DNA of 5,463 nucleotides. Source: Bacteroidales bacterium. Lineage in GTDB: Bacteria > Bacteroidota > Bacteroidia > Bacteroidales > VadinHA17. The position numbers and the translations under genes were made by a program. The notes beneath the pieces are model-generated. The model had not been told where the DNA came from, made no database searches, and saw nothing but the letters and a program-made list of their open reading frames with translations. The stretch's first letter is position 1. Every line of letters begins with the position of its first letter. Positions 5,292 to 5,463 of this stretch are shown here, one piece after another. Location: positions 903 through 6,365 of the forward strand of contig DNOQ01000234.1 of NCBI GenBank assembly GCA_003501665.1. Reading direction: 5' to 3'.

Positions 5292-5463
5292 ATCCTTGTT
5301 GTTTTGTAATGTATGTTTCGTGTTCTCAGACCTTCTTTTGAAGTGGTCAAAGAAGGACGGATTTTAACATTATCTAATGGTAGTAGTATTGTCATCATTC
5401 TTTTCTTGATCCAAATAAGAATCTCAGGTCGATTAGTTAAAAGAGGATTATTGATGGAATACT
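5288..5463 (-). other. open frame at the right edge, possible C-terminal piece of a gene
   Basis: The minus strand is open from the window edge to TAA at 5288-5290 (57 codons), ending RPSLTTSKEGLRTRNIHYKTTRI when its two halves are joined around the repeat. It could be the tail of the next leftward gene, since every gene here is leftward. Against this, its last 25 codons are exactly repeat copy 2, and the plus strand is also open there from ATG 5313 (MFRVLRPSFEVVKEGRIL...) to the window edge. I recognise neither product. At most one frame can be real, and quite possibly neither is. Confidence 0.2.
5292..5366. repeat. dispersed repeat, copy 2 (75 bp), with hairpin
   Basis: Direct repeat of 4319-4391 (see that copy for the alignment). 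This copy contains a perfect inverted repeat, CCTTCTTT (5331-5338) and AAAGAAGG (5349-5356) with a 10-base loop, and an alternative CTTC-TTTT-GAAG mini-hairpin (5332-5343). The 21 bases identical to copy 1 cover the loop, the right arm and the bases after it. Conservation of an intergenic sequence with dyad symmetry suggests a family of dispersed palindromic repeats. Confidence 0.65.

Noticed and set aside
4319..5366. Integron attC sites around a single-gene cassette
   Set aside because: The repeats lack the paired GTTRRRY/RYYYAAC core sites and there is no integrase, so a cassette array is not supported.
1..5463. CRISPR array, tRNA, rRNA, intact transposase, toxin-antitoxin or defence genes
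   Set aside because: No regularly spaced repeats, cloverleaf with the conserved T-loop, rRNA segments or matching protein motifs were seen on either strand.

Overview
The window looks like chromosomal DNA from a member of the Bacteroidota. The base composition is AT-rich, and the exported proteins have 'MKK' leaders with lipobox cysteines or signal peptides ending in GQ/AQ. Four of the five intact genes lack a Shine-Dalgarno sequence. The lineage is an inference; there is no rRNA or other marker gene.

All five intact genes lie on the minus strand, so transcription runs from high to low coordinates. In that order they are: an NTF2-like lipoprotein (4434-4952), a secreted alpha/beta hydrolase (3297-4208), a Tat-exported metallo-beta-lactamase-fold hydrolase of the COG1237 type (2138-3187), a DUF4440/SnoaL-like lipoprotein (1642-2121), and a Tat-exported M19 membrane dipeptidase (123-1367). 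Every one carries an export signal, so the set acts in the periplasm or at the membrane. The metallo-hydrolase and the following lipoprotein are 16 bases apart and probably cotranscribed. The others are separated by about 110-230 bases.

The most informative non-genic stretch is 1376-1623. It holds remnants of two genes between the DUF4440 lipoprotein and the dipeptidase: the signal peptide and first conserved segment of an M28-type aminopeptidase, then the N-terminal edge of an amidohydrolase joined out of frame to that enzyme's C-terminus. The simplest reading is an ancestral peptide-degrading operon (M28 peptidase, amidohydrolase, M19 dipeptidase) that lost its first two members by internal deletion.

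The right end (4953-5463) has no recognisable gene but much structure: an 8-bp inverted repeat upstream of the last lipoprotein gene, a 92-bp element with perfect 12-bp terminal inverted repeats enclosing two further hairpins, and one copy of a roughly 75-bp repeat. The other copy lies at 4319-4391, so the direct repeats bracket the lipoprotein gene and the 92-bp element. I see no CRISPR array, tRNA, rRNA, intact transposase or recognisable defence system. The window reads as a small, eroding accessory region of exported hydrolases, not a clear new system.
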